64,000 bases of DNA from Variovorax gossypii (GTDB taxonomy: Bacteria; Pseudomonadota; Gammaproteobacteria; Burkholderiales; Burkholderiaceae_C): assembly GCF_003965815.1 (NCBI RefSeq), contig NZ_RXOE01000004.1, positions 342,607 through 406,606 on the forward strand, in the 5' to 3' direction. The notes beneath the pieces are model-generated. The model did not search any database, had not been told where the DNA came from, and saw nothing but the letters and a program-made list of their open reading frames with translations. Position numbers and translations under genes: made by a program. Below, in pieces: positions 51,787 through 61,164 of this stretch. Position 1 is the stretch's first letter, and each line of letters begins with the position of its first letter.

Positions 51787-53228
51787 GCCTCGGCAGTGTG
51801 CGCCCGCGGCGTTTCGGCCGCAGCCTGCCTCAGGGGCACACCCTGTGCCGTCAACAGCGCCTGCAGCCGCCTGACGTCCACGTCGCGCGGCAGCACGCCC
51901 GCGTCGGCCGCGAGCGCCGCCGCCGTGCCGGCCGCCTGCCCCGTCAGCCAGCACTGAGGAATCTCGCGCATGAAGCCGTGCGAGTTGGTGTCGCACGAGA
52001 TGTGCTTGCCCGCCGCGAGCACGCCGTCGAGCTTCTCGGGCACCAGCGCGCCGTAGGGCACGGAGATGTTCGGAAACTTCGGCGACGGGCTCGGGCTGAT
52101 GCCCACCTCGTCGGCCTCCACCGCGCCCGCGTCCCACGCGCCGCGCCGCACGCTCTTCACGCCCACCAGCCGGCGGCCGTGGCGCGTGCCGATCTGCGGC
52201 GCCATGAGCATGTGCCAGGCGTTCTCGAAGCCCGGCGCATGCGCTCGGTAGAAGGCCAGGTGCTCGGCCATGCTCTTGCGCGACTCCCACTCGACCTGCG
52301 TCATCTCGTCCACGTCGAGCGCGCTGAAGCCCGACTTGCGCGGCCCGAGGAAGGTGGCCACGTCGTCGCGCCACGAGACGATGGGCTTCTCGAAGCTGCC
52401 CAGCGTCTCGCGCCCGCGCGCCAGGAATGCAGAGTAGGCCTGCGGCTCGTGCGCGCGGAAGTCCAGCCAGCGCCGCATGTCCACGCCCGCGAACAGCCAC
52501 GAGGTGTTGATGCAGTGGTGGATGTCGTGCGCGTCGATGTCCGACGAGAACGCCGCGCCCGCCGCCGCGTAGAGATCGCCCTCGCCCGTGGTGTCGACCA
52601 CCACGCTGGCAAGAATGGCGCGGCGGCCTTGCTTGCTCTCGAACACAGCACCCTTCACGCGCCCTTCTTCGGCGATGGGCGCGACCATCCAGCCGTGCAG
52701 GATCAGGTCGACGCCGGCCTCGCGCACCATCTGGTGGTACACGCCCTTGAGCATCTCGGGGTCGATGGTGGGCGAATGCGTGACCACGCCGTGGAACGCG
52801 GCGGTGCGCAGCGACCAGTAGTCGGCCTTCGCGGTGTCGCGCGAGCCCCAGTCCTCGCGCGGCGGGCCGGCCACGGCGTCGCGGCCCAGGCGCTCCATGA
52901 ACTCGGCTGCAAGGCCGTGGATGACGTGCCGGCCCGACCAGTCGGTCATGCGGTCGATCCAGATCACCAGCCCGCCGGTGGAAAGGCCGCCCAGGTGGTT
53001 GTAGCGCTCCAGCAGCACCACGCGCGCGCCGCTGCGCGCTGCCGCGACCGCGGCCGCCACGCCCGACGGCCCGCCGCCGAGCACCAGCACGTCGCAGCGC
53101 TCGTGCACCGGCACCTGGCGCGCCGGCTCGGTGATGTGGCCTTGCGGCTGGCGCTGCTTGCGTTCGCTGTCGCGCGCGTTGACGTCGGAGCGGAAGAAAT
53201 GGCGTTCTTCGGGGGTCAGGGTTCCCAT
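51783..53228 (-). CDS. FAD-dependent oxidoreductase
   Basis: The 481-residue flavoprotein has the N-terminal FAD-binding motif CDVLVLGGGPSGVAAAVAAARSGARVVLLE and a C-terminal VLAAGKHISCDTNSHGFMREIPQCWLTGQAAGTAAAL segment typical of the FAD_oxidored family. The start at 53228 (MGTLTPEERHFF) is used. The substrate is unknown. Confidence 0.8.
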   Translation of the reverse strand: MGTLTPEERHFFRSDVNARDSERKQRQPQGHITEPARQVPVHERCDVLVLGGGPSGVAAAVAAARSGARVVLLERYNHLGGLSTGGLVIWIDRMTDWSGRHVIHGLAAEFMERLGRDAVAGPPREDWGSRDTAKADYWSLRTAAFHGVVTHSPTIDPEMLKGVYHQMVREAGVDLILHGWMVAPIAEEGRVKGAVFESKQGRRAILASVVVDTTGEGDLYAAAGAAFSSDIDAHDIHHCINTSWLFAGVDMRRWLDFRAHEPQAYSAFLARGRETLGSFEKPIVSWRDDVATFLGPRKSGFSALDVDEMTQVEWESRKSMAEHLAFYRAHAPGFENAWHMLMAPQIGTRHGRRLVGVKSVRRGAWDAGAVEADEVGISPSPSPKFPNISVPYGALVPEKLDGVLAAGKHISCDTNSHGFMREIPQCWLTGQAAGTAAALAADAGVLPRDVDVRRLQALLTAQGVPLRQAAAETPRAHTAEA

Positions 53229-53238
53229 CGTGGAGCTT

Positions 53239-54060
53239 TCAGGTGGATGAAGTGGATGCGGCGAGTTCGGCCAGCAGCTCGGCCAGCGGCCCGGGCGCCG
53301 TGACCATCGCGTCATGGCCGGTGGCCAGCATGCGCAGCTGCCAGCCGGCGTCGGCGCGCACGCGCGCCTTTGTGGGTTCGAGCGTGGCGATGGGATCGCC
53401 GGTGCACTCGATGTAGGTCTTCGGCAGGCCGTTGCCCTGCGGGGCCTTCAGCAGCAGCGGCTGCAGGTAGGTGCCCACGGGCTGCGGCGTGAGATTGCGC
53501 GCGACCCAGGCCGCGTCGGCCGGGTCCTTCACGCCGAAGGCGGCGGGCGGCAGGGCGGCTGCCGCGCCCACGCCGCCGCCGGTGTCGCGGATGGCCTTCA
53601 GGCGCTGCTCCACCACCGCCGGCGGAAAGTCGGAGAACAGGCTCTTGCCGGAATCGAGCAGCAGCGAATCGAGAAACACCAGCTGGCGCAGGCGCGCCGC
53701 GGCGCGGTCGGCCACGCCGGAGATCACGATGCCCGCGTAGCTGTGGCCGACCAGCACAACGCGCTCGAGCTCCTCGAACTGCAGCAGGTTGACGACGTCG
53801 TCGATGTGCGTGTCGAGGTTGACCTGCGGCGAGATGAGGTGCCGGCGCTCGCCCAGCCCGGTGAGCGTGGGCGTGAACACCGTGTGGCCGGAGGCGCGCA
53901 GCCGCGATGCCACGCGCGACCAGCACCAGCCGCCGTGCCACGCGCCGTGCACGAGCACGAAGGTCGAAGGCCGGCCAGCCGCTTGCGACGACGGGACGAG
54001 CCCGGCTGCGGCGATGCCCGCCGCACCCGCTACACCTGCGAAGAGGTTCCTGCGCTTCAT
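53239..54060 (-). CDS. Tat-exported alpha/beta hydrolase (esterase-like)
   Basis: The 273-residue product begins MKRRNLFAGVAGAAGIAAAG, with paired Arg and a hydrophobic stretch that predict Tat export. The mature part has GAWHGGWCWSRV (oxyanion loop), nucleophile GHSYAG, and a C-terminal ATGHDAMVTAPG histidine. It is related to plant methylesterases and polyketide esterases. Confidence 0.82.
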   Translation of the reverse strand: MKRRNLFAGVAGAAGIAAAGLVPSSQAAGRPSTFVLVHGAWHGGWCWSRVASRLRASGHTVFTPTLTGLGERRHLISPQVNLDTHIDDVVNLLQFEELERVVLVGHSYAGIVISGVADRAAARLRQLVFLDSLLLDSGKSLFSDFPPAVVEQRLKAIRDTGGGVGAAAALPPAAFGVKDPADAAWVARNLTPQPVGTYLQPLLLKAPQGNGLPKTYIECTGDPIATLEPTKARVRADAGWQLRMLATGHDAMVTAPGPLAELLAELAASTSST

Positions 54061-54070
54061 GCCGGCCCGC

Positions 54071-55078
54071 CTACTCGCTGCGCGCGCCGGTGCGCCTGAT
54101 GACGTCGCCCCACATCGCCGTGTCGTCGACGATCTTGCGGGCCAGCGCGTCGGGCGCGGTGCCGAGCGCCTGCCAGCCCTGGTCGAACAGGCGCTGGCGC
54201 ATGTCGGGCGCCTTCAGGATGCGCGCGATCTCGTCGGACAGCCGCTGCGCCACCGGCTGCGGCATGCCCGCCGGGCCGAAGACGGCGTTCCACGACGCCA
54301 CGTCGAAGGCCTTGCCGGCGCCCAGCGCGGGCTGGATCGGCGGCACCTCGGCGAAGGCGGCGAAGGGCGCGGCGGTGCTCACGCCGTACATGCGCAGCCG
54401 CCCGTTCTTCGCCTGCGGCGCGGCGATCGACGGGATCATGAACGACAGGTCGATCTGCTTGCCCATCAGCGCCGTCGCCACCTGCGGGAAGCCTGGGAAC
54501 GGCACGTGCACGGCCTGGATGCCGGTGAGCGTCTTCAGCAGTTCCATCGCCAGGTGCGAGCCCGAGCCGGGCCCGACCGAGCCGTAGCTCAGGCGGTCGC
54601 CCTGCGCCCTGGCGTGGGCCAGCAGGCCGCGCAGGTCGGTGGCGGGCATGTCGGTGCTGCCGGCCAGCACGAAGGGGCTGCTGGCCACCAGCGAGATGGG
54701 GCGCAGGTCGTGCGCCACGTCGTAGGGCGTGGCGGGGTTGAGCGCCTTCGCGGTGGTGAGCGGGCCGTTGCCGGTAAGGCCGATGGTGTGGCCGTCGGTG
54801 GCCTTCGCCACCGCGTTGACGCCGATGGTGCCGGCCGCGCCGACCTTGTTCTCGACGATGACCGGCTGGCCCAGCGCCTGCGCCAGCGGATCGGCCACGG
54901 TGCGTGCCAGCGCGTCGGGCGACGACCCCGGCGGGAAGCCGACGACCAGCCGCACGGCCTTCTGCGGCCAGGGCGCGGCGGCCCGTGCCGGAAAGGCCAG
55001 CACCGGCGCGACCGAAGCGGCCAGCGCGCCCTGCAGCAGGCGCCGCCGTCGCGGGATGAAAACCATCGGATAGGGCAT
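54071..55078 (-). CDS. Tripartite tricarboxylate transporter binding protein (Bug family)
   Basis: The 335-residue periplasmic binding protein has a signal peptide (RRRRLLQGALAASVAPVLAF, RRR may be Tat-like) and Bug motifs WPQKAVRLVVGFPPGSSPDALAR and GTIGVNAVAKATDGHTIG. The start at 55078 or 55066. It is the first gene of the catabolic operon. No tripartite permease genes are adjacent, as is common for Bug proteins. Confidence 0.85.
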   Translation of the reverse strand: MPYPMVFIPRRRRLLQGALAASVAPVLAFPARAAAPWPQKAVRLVVGFPPGSSPDALARTVADPLAQALGQPVIVENKVGAAGTIGVNAVAKATDGHTIGLTGNGPLTTAKALNPATPYDVAHDLRPISLVASSPFVLAGSTDMPATDLRGLLAHARAQGDRLSYGSVGPGSGSHLAMELLKTLTGIQAVHVPFPGFPQVATALMGKQIDLSFMIPSIAAPQAKNGRLRMYGVSTAAPFAAFAEVPPIQPALGAGKAFDVASWNAVFGPAGMPQPVAQRLSDEIARILKAPDMRQRLFDQGWQALGTAPDALARKIVDDTAMWGDVIRRTGARSE

Positions 55079-55202
55079 GTCTTGTCTCCGTTTGCGTTGT
55101 CGTGAGCCGGATTCTTGGCCCACAATCCAGCGCGAAACGTGATGGTTTCTTATCTCTTCCATCACGTTCCTTGATGACCTGAAGCCCTCCCGGAAGACGC
55201 CC

Positions 55203-56093
55203 ATGCCCGCAAGGAACATCCGCCCCGCCCACGTCGCCCCCCGAAGCCACACGGTGGACATCGACCTGCTGCGCGTGTTCGACACGGTGGTGCGCATCGG
55301 CAGCTTCACCACCGCCGCCAAGGCGCTGTCGCGCACGCAGTCGGCGGTGAGCATGCAGCTGCGCCGGCTCGAGGAGCAGCTCGGCGTGCAGCTGGTGGCG
55401 CGCGACACGCGCCAGCTCGCGCCCACGCCCGAGGGCCTGCAGCTGCTGCCGCTGGCGCGCCAGATGCTGGGCCTGAACGACCAGCTCTTCCACGACGTCG
55501 ACAGGCAGGAGGTGTCGGGCAGCATCCGCATCGGCTCCATCGAGCACTACGCCACGCGCGTGCTGCCGGTGCTCATCGCGGAGTTCTGCAGGCAGCACCC
55601 GCGCATCCACGTGGAGCTGCACCACGGCGTGTCGTCGGCCATGCATGCGGAGCTGGGCTCGCGCTACGACATGGTGATCGGCGTGGGCGCGGTGGGCTCG
55701 GGCGAAGGGCTGCGGCTGACGAAGTCGCGCATCGTCTGGGCCTCCACCGCCTCGTCGACCACGCACCTGCAGCGGCCGCTGCCGCTGGCGCTGAACCCCG
55801 AGGGCGCGATGCTGCGCGACTGGGCCACGCGCGCGCTGGACCGCGCGGGCATTCCGTGGCGCATCGCCTACACCAGCACCAGCGTCACCGGGCTCGAGGC
55901 GGCGGTGCGCGCGGGCATCGCGGTGGGCGTGTTCCGCGAGGCCACCATCTCGAAGCGGCTGAAGATCCTGGGCGCGAAGGAGGGCATGCCATCGCTGCCC
56001 GACTCCGAGGTGTGGCTCGCCACGGCGCCGCTGCCGGGGCGCAAGGCGGTGGAACTGCTGGAGGCGTTCCTCATCCACAAGCTGCGCAAGTAG
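55203..56093 (+). CDS. LysR-type regulator divergent from the Bug operon
   Basis: The 296-residue product has an N-terminal HTH (HTVDIDLLRVFDTVVRIGSFTTAAKALSRTQSAVSMQLRRLE) and an effector-binding C-terminal domain. It lies 124 bp from the divergent Bug gene and is the likely regulator of that operon. The start at 55203 is used. Confidence 0.88.
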   Translation: MPARNIRPAHVAPRSHTVDIDLLRVFDTVVRIGSFTTAAKALSRTQSAVSMQLRRLEEQLGVQLVARDTRQLAPTPEGLQLLPLARQMLGLNDQLFHDVDRQEVSGSIRIGSIEHYATRVLPVLIAEFCRQHPRIHVELHHGVSSAMHAELGSRYDMVIGVGAVGSGEGLRLTKSRIVWASTASSTTHLQRPLPLALNPEGAMLRDWATRALDRAGIPWRIAYTSTSVTGLEAAVRAGIAVGVFREATISKRLKILGAKEGMPSLPDSEVWLATAPLPGRKAVELLEAFLIHKLRK

Positions 56094-56129
56094 CCCGGGC
56101 GCTCGAGGCCAGTCCAGAATGAGCGCTCC

Positions 56130-57809
56130 ATGCACTCCCCGCTGAACCTCACCCGCTTCCGTCCGCGCCTGCTGGACGCGCTCGCGGGGTACGACCGCGA
56201 GCGCTTCTTCAAGGACCTGGGCGCAGGCGCCACGGTGGGCATCGTTGCGCTGCCGCTGGCCATGGCCTTCGCCATCGCCTCAGGGCTCAAGCCCGAGGCT
56301 GGCATCTGGACGGCGATCATCGCGGGCTTCCTGATCTCGCTGCTGGGCGGCTCGGCGGTGCAGATCGGCGGGCCGGCGGGCGCGTTCATCGTGATCGTCT
56401 ACGGCATCGTCGAGCGCTATGGCGTGGCGAACCTGCTGATCGCCACCGCCTGCGCGGGCGTGCTGCTGTTCCTGGCGGGGCTGTTCGGGCTGGGGCGGCT
56501 GGTGCGCTTCGTGCCGCTGTCGATCGTGGTGGGCTTCACCAACGGCATCGCGGTGCTGATCCTGCTGTCGCAGTTGAAAGACCTGCTCGGGCTGACGGTG
56601 GCGAAGATGCCGGCCGACGTGTTCTCGCAGCTGCATGCGATGGCGCTGCAGATCGGCACCTTCAACCCGTATGCCTTCGCGCTGGGCATCGCCTGCGTGG
56701 GCGGGTTGCTGCTGTGGCCGCTGCTGCTGCGCGAGAACTCGAAGGTGGGCAGCGCGGTGCTGCGCCTCGTGGGCCCGGTGGCGCGCATGCGGGCCGTGCA
56801 GGTGGGCGCACGCATGCCGGGGCCCATCGTGGCGCTGGTCACGCTCACGCTGGTGTCATGGGGCTTCGAGCTGCCGGTGGAAACCATCGGCACGCGCTTC
56901 GGCGGAATTCCCGAGGGCGTGCCGGCTTTCGCGCTGCCCGATTTCTCGTGGGAGACGGTCAAGCAGCTCGTGACGCCGACGCTGACCATCGCGCTGCTCG
57001 GCGCCATCGAGTCGCTGCTGTGCGCGCGCGTGTCCGACCAGATCAGCGGCCAGCCGCGCCACGACCCCAACCAGGAGCTGATGGCGCAGGGCATCGCGAA
57101 CGTGGTCACGCCTTTCTTCGGCGGCATGCCGGCCACGGGCACCATCGCGCGCACCGTGACCAACATCCGTTCGGGCGGAAGCTCGCCGGTCGCGGGCATG
57201 GTGCATGCGCTGACGCTGCTGATCGTGGTGCTGCTGGCAGCGCCGCTGGCGCGCCACGTGCCGCTCGCGGTGCTGGCGGGCATCCTGGTGTTCGTGGGCC
57301 TGAACATGGGCGAATGGCGCGAGTTCACGCCCACGCAGCTGCGGCACTTCAGCCGCCACTACCGGCTGCTGATGCTGGGCACCTTCTTCCTCACGGTGGT
57401 GTTCGACCTGACGGTGGCGGTGCAGGTGGGCATCGTGCTGGCCTGCGCGCTCTTCATCCGGCGCATGAGCGGGCTCTTCGAGGTCGAGCTGGTCACGCTG
57501 CAGCCACCGGTGCTCACCTACCGGCTCTACGGTGCGCTGTTCTTCGGCGCGGCAGCCAAGCTCGACGAGACGGTGAACGCCGCCGAGCGCGCACCGCGCG
57601 GCATGACGCTGGTGCTGGACGCCACGCACCTCATCTACATCGACGCAACCGGCGTCGACGCCCTGCGGCAGCTGCACCGGGCGGTGCTGGCACGCGACGG
57701 GGTGCTTCGCATCGAGTCGCTGCAGCCGCAGCCCCTGGAGGTGCTGGAACGATCGGGCTTTGCCGAGGAGCTGACGACGGGCAGGCCCGGCGCGTCCCAC
57801 GGCGGGTAG
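56130..57809 (+). CDS. SulP family anion transporter with STAS domain
   Basis: The 559-residue protein has about 10-12 membrane helices with the SulP start (DLGAGATVGIVALPLAMAFAIASGLKPEAGIWTAI) and a C-terminal STAS domain (LVLDATHLIYIDATGVDALRQLHRAV). Sulfate and bicarbonate are typical substrates; the true one cannot be told. It follows the LysR gene on the same strand. Confidence 0.9.
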   Translation: MHSPLNLTRFRPRLLDALAGYDRERFFKDLGAGATVGIVALPLAMAFAIASGLKPEAGIWTAIIAGFLISLLGGSAVQIGGPAGAFIVIVYGIVERYGVANLLIATACAGVLLFLAGLFGLGRLVRFVPLSIVVGFTNGIAVLILLSQLKDLLGLTVAKMPADVFSQLHAMALQIGTFNPYAFALGIACVGGLLLWPLLLRENSKVGSAVLRLVGPVARMRAVQVGARMPGPIVALVTLTLVSWGFELPVETIGTRFGGIPEGVPAFALPDFSWETVKQLVTPTLTIALLGAIESLLCARVSDQISGQPRHDPNQELMAQGIANVVTPFFGGMPATGTIARTVTNIRSGGSSPVAGMVHALTLLIVVLLAAPLARHVPLAVLAGILVFVGLNMGEWREFTPTQLRHFSRHYRLLMLGTFFLTVVFDLTVAVQVGIVLACALFIRRMSGLFEVELVTLQPPVLTYRLYGALFFGAAAKLDETVNAAERAPRGMTLVLDATHLIYIDATGVDALRQLHRAVLARDGVLRIESLQPQPLEVLERSGFAEELTTGRPGASHGG

Positions 57810-57817
57810 CTGCAGCG

Positions 57818-58324
57818 TTACGGGGCCTCGGTGCCCCGGTCGGGCGAGGAGCCGCTGCGCACCACGCGCTGGTCGTCGTTCAGCGTGGCGGTGAAGACCA
57901 TGGCGGAGTTGGGCGGCTGCACCCAGCGCCACTCCCATTCGGTCTCGCGCCTGAGCGCATAGGGCGTCACCTTGGCGGGCTTGCCGAGCATCTTGCGCAG
58001 GTCTTCCATCATCATGCCGGGCTGAACCTTCGCGAAGTTCTCGGGCGTGAGCACCTGGCGCAACGCGCTCATCTTGCCGTCGGGGCCGATGGTGATCATG
58101 TAGTTCTTCTGGCCCGCGGGCTGGCGGTTGTACTCGAACACACGGCCGCGTCCGGGGGCGTCCCAGATGTTCTCGGGCTCGCCGAAGCGCGCGCGGACGT
58201 CGGCCTCGGTGGACACGCCCTCCTCCAGCTCGCTGATGTTCTTCGGGTCGCAGGCGGCGAGCCCGATCGCCGCCGCCAGACACCCCGTAACCATGCCGAT
58301 CCGCCAACCCTGAATTCGCTTCAT
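57818..58324 (-). CDS. BamE/SmpA-like outer-membrane lipoprotein
   Basis: The 168-residue product has a lipoprotein signal (LAAAIGLAAC) and two copies of the SmpA/OmlA-type domain (ISELEEGVSTEADVRARFGEPENIWD and KVQPGMMMEDLRKMLGKPAKV). It resembles BamE, which takes part in outer-membrane protein assembly, but is longer. The start at 58324 is used. Confidence 0.8.
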   Translation of the reverse strand: MKRIQGWRIGMVTGCLAAAIGLAACDPKNISELEEGVSTEADVRARFGEPENIWDAPGRGRVFEYNRQPAGQKNYMITIGPDGKMSALRQVLTPENFAKVQPGMMMEDLRKMLGKPAKVTPYALRRETEWEWRWVQPPNSAMVFTATLNDDQRVVRSGSSPDRGTEAP

Positions 58325-58364
58325 GCCGTCCCCGGTAAAATTCGCGCCAACAAAGGTCCAGTCT

Positions 58365-58571
58365 ATGTCCATCTTCCGCCGCCCCCACTACACCTCCGAG
58401 ATCACGAACTTCATCGAGGAGATGAAGGAAAAGAAGCCGACGCTGGAGGCCGAACAGCGCGCCGGCCGCGCCCTGCTCTGGGACAAGCACCTCGACCGCA
58501 GCCTGCTCGAGGAGTACAGCGAAGCCCGCGTGCCGATGCAGCCCTACGTCTACCAGACCCAGGCCAAGTAA
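58365..58571 (+). CDS. DUF3460 family protein
   Basis: The 68-residue protein MSIFRRPHYTSEITNFIEEMKEKKPT matches the small DUF3460 family found in beta-proteobacteria. It is highly charged with no membrane segment. It is the first gene of the scpA run and its function is unknown. The start at 58365 was chosen over 58323. Confidence 0.8.
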   Translation: MSIFRRPHYTSEITNFIEEMKEKKPTLEAEQRAGRALLWDKHLDRSLLEEYSEARVPMQPYVYQTQAK

Positions 58572-58650
58572 GCCCTTCCCCGATGCCGAATTGGCAGCAC
58601 ACCCCCGTCCGCACTGTGTCGGCCGCTATTGAAAAAGTAGCATCGCCCCA

Positions 58651-59487
58651 ATGAACGGCGACGAGGACAACGGCACGCTGGTGGTCGACATGCCCGAGGT
58701 GGTCGACCAGGTCGCGCTCGCGAGGCTCTATGGAGAGCCGCTCTTCGCGATGCCGAAGGACCTGTACATCCCGCCCGAGGCGCTGCAGGTGTTCCTGGAG
58801 GCCTTCGAAGGCCCGCTGGACCTGCTGCTCTACCTGATCCGCAAGCAGAACTTCAACATCCTCGACATCCCGATGGCGGGGCTCACGCGGCAATACCTGA
58901 GCTACGTCGACGAGATCCGCCAGACGAACCTCGAGCTCGCGGCCGAGTACCTGCTGATGGCCGCGATGCTGATCGAGATCAAGTCGCGCATGCTGCTGCC
59001 GCCCAAGAAGGTGGCCGACGGCGAAGAGGCCGAAGACCCGCGCGCCGAGCTCGTGCGCCGCCTGCTCGAGTACGAGCAGACCAAGCTGCAGGCCGCCGCC
59101 ATCAGCGCCATGCCGCAGTACGGCCGCGACTTCTGGAAGGCGCAGGTCTACATCGAGCAGTCGCTGAAGCCGCGCTTTCCCGACGTGGACGTGATCGAGC
59201 TGCGCGACGCCTGGGCCGACATCATGAAGCGCGCCAAGCTCGTGCAGCACCACAAGATCTCGCGCGAGGAGCTCAACGTGCGCGAGCACATGAGCATCGT
59301 GCTGCGCCACCTGCAGGGGCAGCGCTTCGTCGAGTTCGAGAAGCTCTTCGACGTGTCGCGCGGCGTGCCGGTGCTGATCGTCACCTTCATCGCGATGCTG
59401 GAGCTCGCGAAGGAGACGCTGATCGAGATCACGCAGGCGGAAGCCTTCGCTCCCATCTACGTCCGGCTGGCTTACTCACCTGCCTGA
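58651..59487 (+). CDS. scpA: Segregation and condensation protein A
   Basis: ScpA is the kleisin of the SMC-ScpA-ScpB condensin. The 278-residue product has the family's FEGPLDLLLYLIRKQNFNILDIPM N-terminal part, a middle charged region, and a C-terminal winged-helix domain. scpB is not in the window. Confidence 0.92.
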   Translation: MNGDEDNGTLVVDMPEVVDQVALARLYGEPLFAMPKDLYIPPEALQVFLEAFEGPLDLLLYLIRKQNFNILDIPMAGLTRQYLSYVDEIRQTNLELAAEYLLMAAMLIEIKSRMLLPPKKVADGEEAEDPRAELVRRLLEYEQTKLQAAAISAMPQYGRDFWKAQVYIEQSLKPRFPDVDVIELRDAWADIMKRAKLVQHHKISREELNVREHMSIVLRHLQGQRFVEFEKLFDVSRGVPVLIVTFIAMLELAKETLIEITQAEAFAPIYVRLAYSPA

Positions 59488-59508
59488 CCCAACCGGTTTG
59501 CATATCCA

Positions 59509-61095
59509 GTGACTTCCGCCGTGCGCGATTTCGACGTCCTCATCGTCGGCAGCGGCCTCGCCGGCCTCTCGGCGGCGCTGCACCTGGCGCCCACGCACCG
59601 CGTGGCCGTGCTGACCAAGCGCGCGCTGAACGACGGCTCCAGCGCCTGGGCGCAAGGCGGCATCGCGGCGGTGCTGGCGGCGGGCGACAGCTTCGACGCG
59701 CACGTGGAAGACACGCTGATCGCCGGCGCCGGCCTGTGCGACCCCGAGGCCACGCGCTTCGTGGTCGAGCACGCGCCCGAGGCCATCGGCTGGCTGCGCG
59801 AGCTGGGCGTGCCCTTCTCGGAAGAAGACGGCGACCTGCATCTCACGCGCGAAGGCGGCCACAGCCAGCGCCGCATCGTGCACGTGACCGACGCCACCGG
59901 CGCGGCCGTGCAGCAGGTGCTGATCGAGCGCGTGCGCCGCACGCCGAACATCACGCTGTTCGAGCACCACACGCTGGTCGACCTGATCACCGGCCCCAAG
60001 ATCGGACTGGAAGACCCGGCCTGCCTGGGCCTCTACGCGCTCGACGACCAGACCGACGAGGTGCTGGCCTTCCGTGCGCCGCACACCATCCTGGCCACGG
60101 GCGGCGCGGGCAAGGTGTACCTGTACACGACGAACCCCGACACCGCCACCGGCGACGGCATCGCCGCCGCGTGGCGCGCGGGCTGCCGGGTGTCGAACAT
60201 GGAGTTCATCCAGTTCCACCCGACCTGCCTGTACCACCCGCACGCCAAGTCCTTCCTGATCAGCGAGGCGGTGCGCGGCGAAGGCGGGCTGCTGAAGTTG
60301 CCCGACGGCACCCGCTTCATGCCGAAGCACGACGAGCGCGCCGAACTCGCGCCGCGCGACGTGGTGGCCCGCGCCATCGACTTCGAGATGAAGAAGCACG
60401 GCCTCGACTGCGTGCATCTCGACATCTCGCACCAGCCGGCCGCGTTCCTGAAGGAGCATTTCCCCAACATCCTGGCGCGCTGCCTGGAGCTGGGCATCGA
60501 CATCACGCGCGAGCCCATTCCGGTGGTGCCGGCCGCGCACTACACCTGCGGCGGCGTGCTGAGCGACCTGAGCGGGCGCACCGACATCCCGGGCCTCTAC
60601 GCCATCGGCGAGACCGCCTGCACCGGCCTGCACGGCGCGAACCGGCTGGCCAGCAACTCGCTGGTCGAATGCATGGTGTTCGCGCGCGCCGCGGCGGGGG
60701 CCATTGCCTCGGCGCCGGTGCGTGAACGCGCCGAACTGCCCGCCTGGGACGACAGCCGCGTCACCGACGCCGACGAGGCCGTGGTCATCTCCCACAACTG
60801 GGACGAACTGCGCCGCTTCATGTGGGACTACGTCGGCATCGTGCGCACCAACAAGCGCCTGGAGCGCGCGAGCCACCGCATCGCGCTGCTGCAGGCAGAG
60901 ATCCAGGAGTTCTACGCGAACTTCCACGTCACGCGCGACCTGCTCGAACTGCGCAACCTGGTGCAGGTGGCCGAGCTGATCGTTCGTTCCGCGCAGGCCC
61001 GCCACGAGAGCCGTGGCCTGCATTTCAGCCGCGACTACCCCTCGCTCGCCGAGCCCACAGCGCCCACGGTGCTCGCGCCTCCGGCGGACCGATAA
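59509..61095 (+). CDS. nadB: L-aspartate oxidase
   Basis: NadB makes iminoaspartate for NAD synthesis. The 528-residue FAD enzyme has the VLIVGSGLAGLSAALHLAP dinucleotide motif, SSAWAQGGIAAVL, and HYTCGGVLSDLSGRTDIPGLYAIGE. It begins at GTG 59509. NadA is not seen here. Confidence 0.95.
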   Translation: MTSAVRDFDVLIVGSGLAGLSAALHLAPTHRVAVLTKRALNDGSSAWAQGGIAAVLAAGDSFDAHVEDTLIAGAGLCDPEATRFVVEHAPEAIGWLRELGVPFSEEDGDLHLTREGGHSQRRIVHVTDATGAAVQQVLIERVRRTPNITLFEHHTLVDLITGPKIGLEDPACLGLYALDDQTDEVLAFRAPHTILATGGAGKVYLYTTNPDTATGDGIAAAWRAGCRVSNMEFIQFHPTCLYHPHAKSFLISEAVRGEGGLLKLPDGTRFMPKHDERAELAPRDVVARAIDFEMKKHGLDCVHLDISHQPAAFLKEHFPNILARCLELGIDITREPIPVVPAAHYTCGGVLSDLSGRTDIPGLYAIGETACTGLHGANRLASNSLVECMVFARAAAGAIASAPVRERAELPAWDDSRVTDADEAVVISHNWDELRRFMWDYVGIVRTNKRLERASHRIALLQAEIQEFYANFHVTRDLLELRNLVQVAELIVRSAQARHESRGLHFSRDYPSLAEPTAPTVLAPPADR

Positions 61096-61164
61096 CCCTC
61101 ACCCGTTCGTTTTTCTTCACTCAAGGATGCCCGGCCACCGACGCCCGCAGGGAGAAACCCAACC

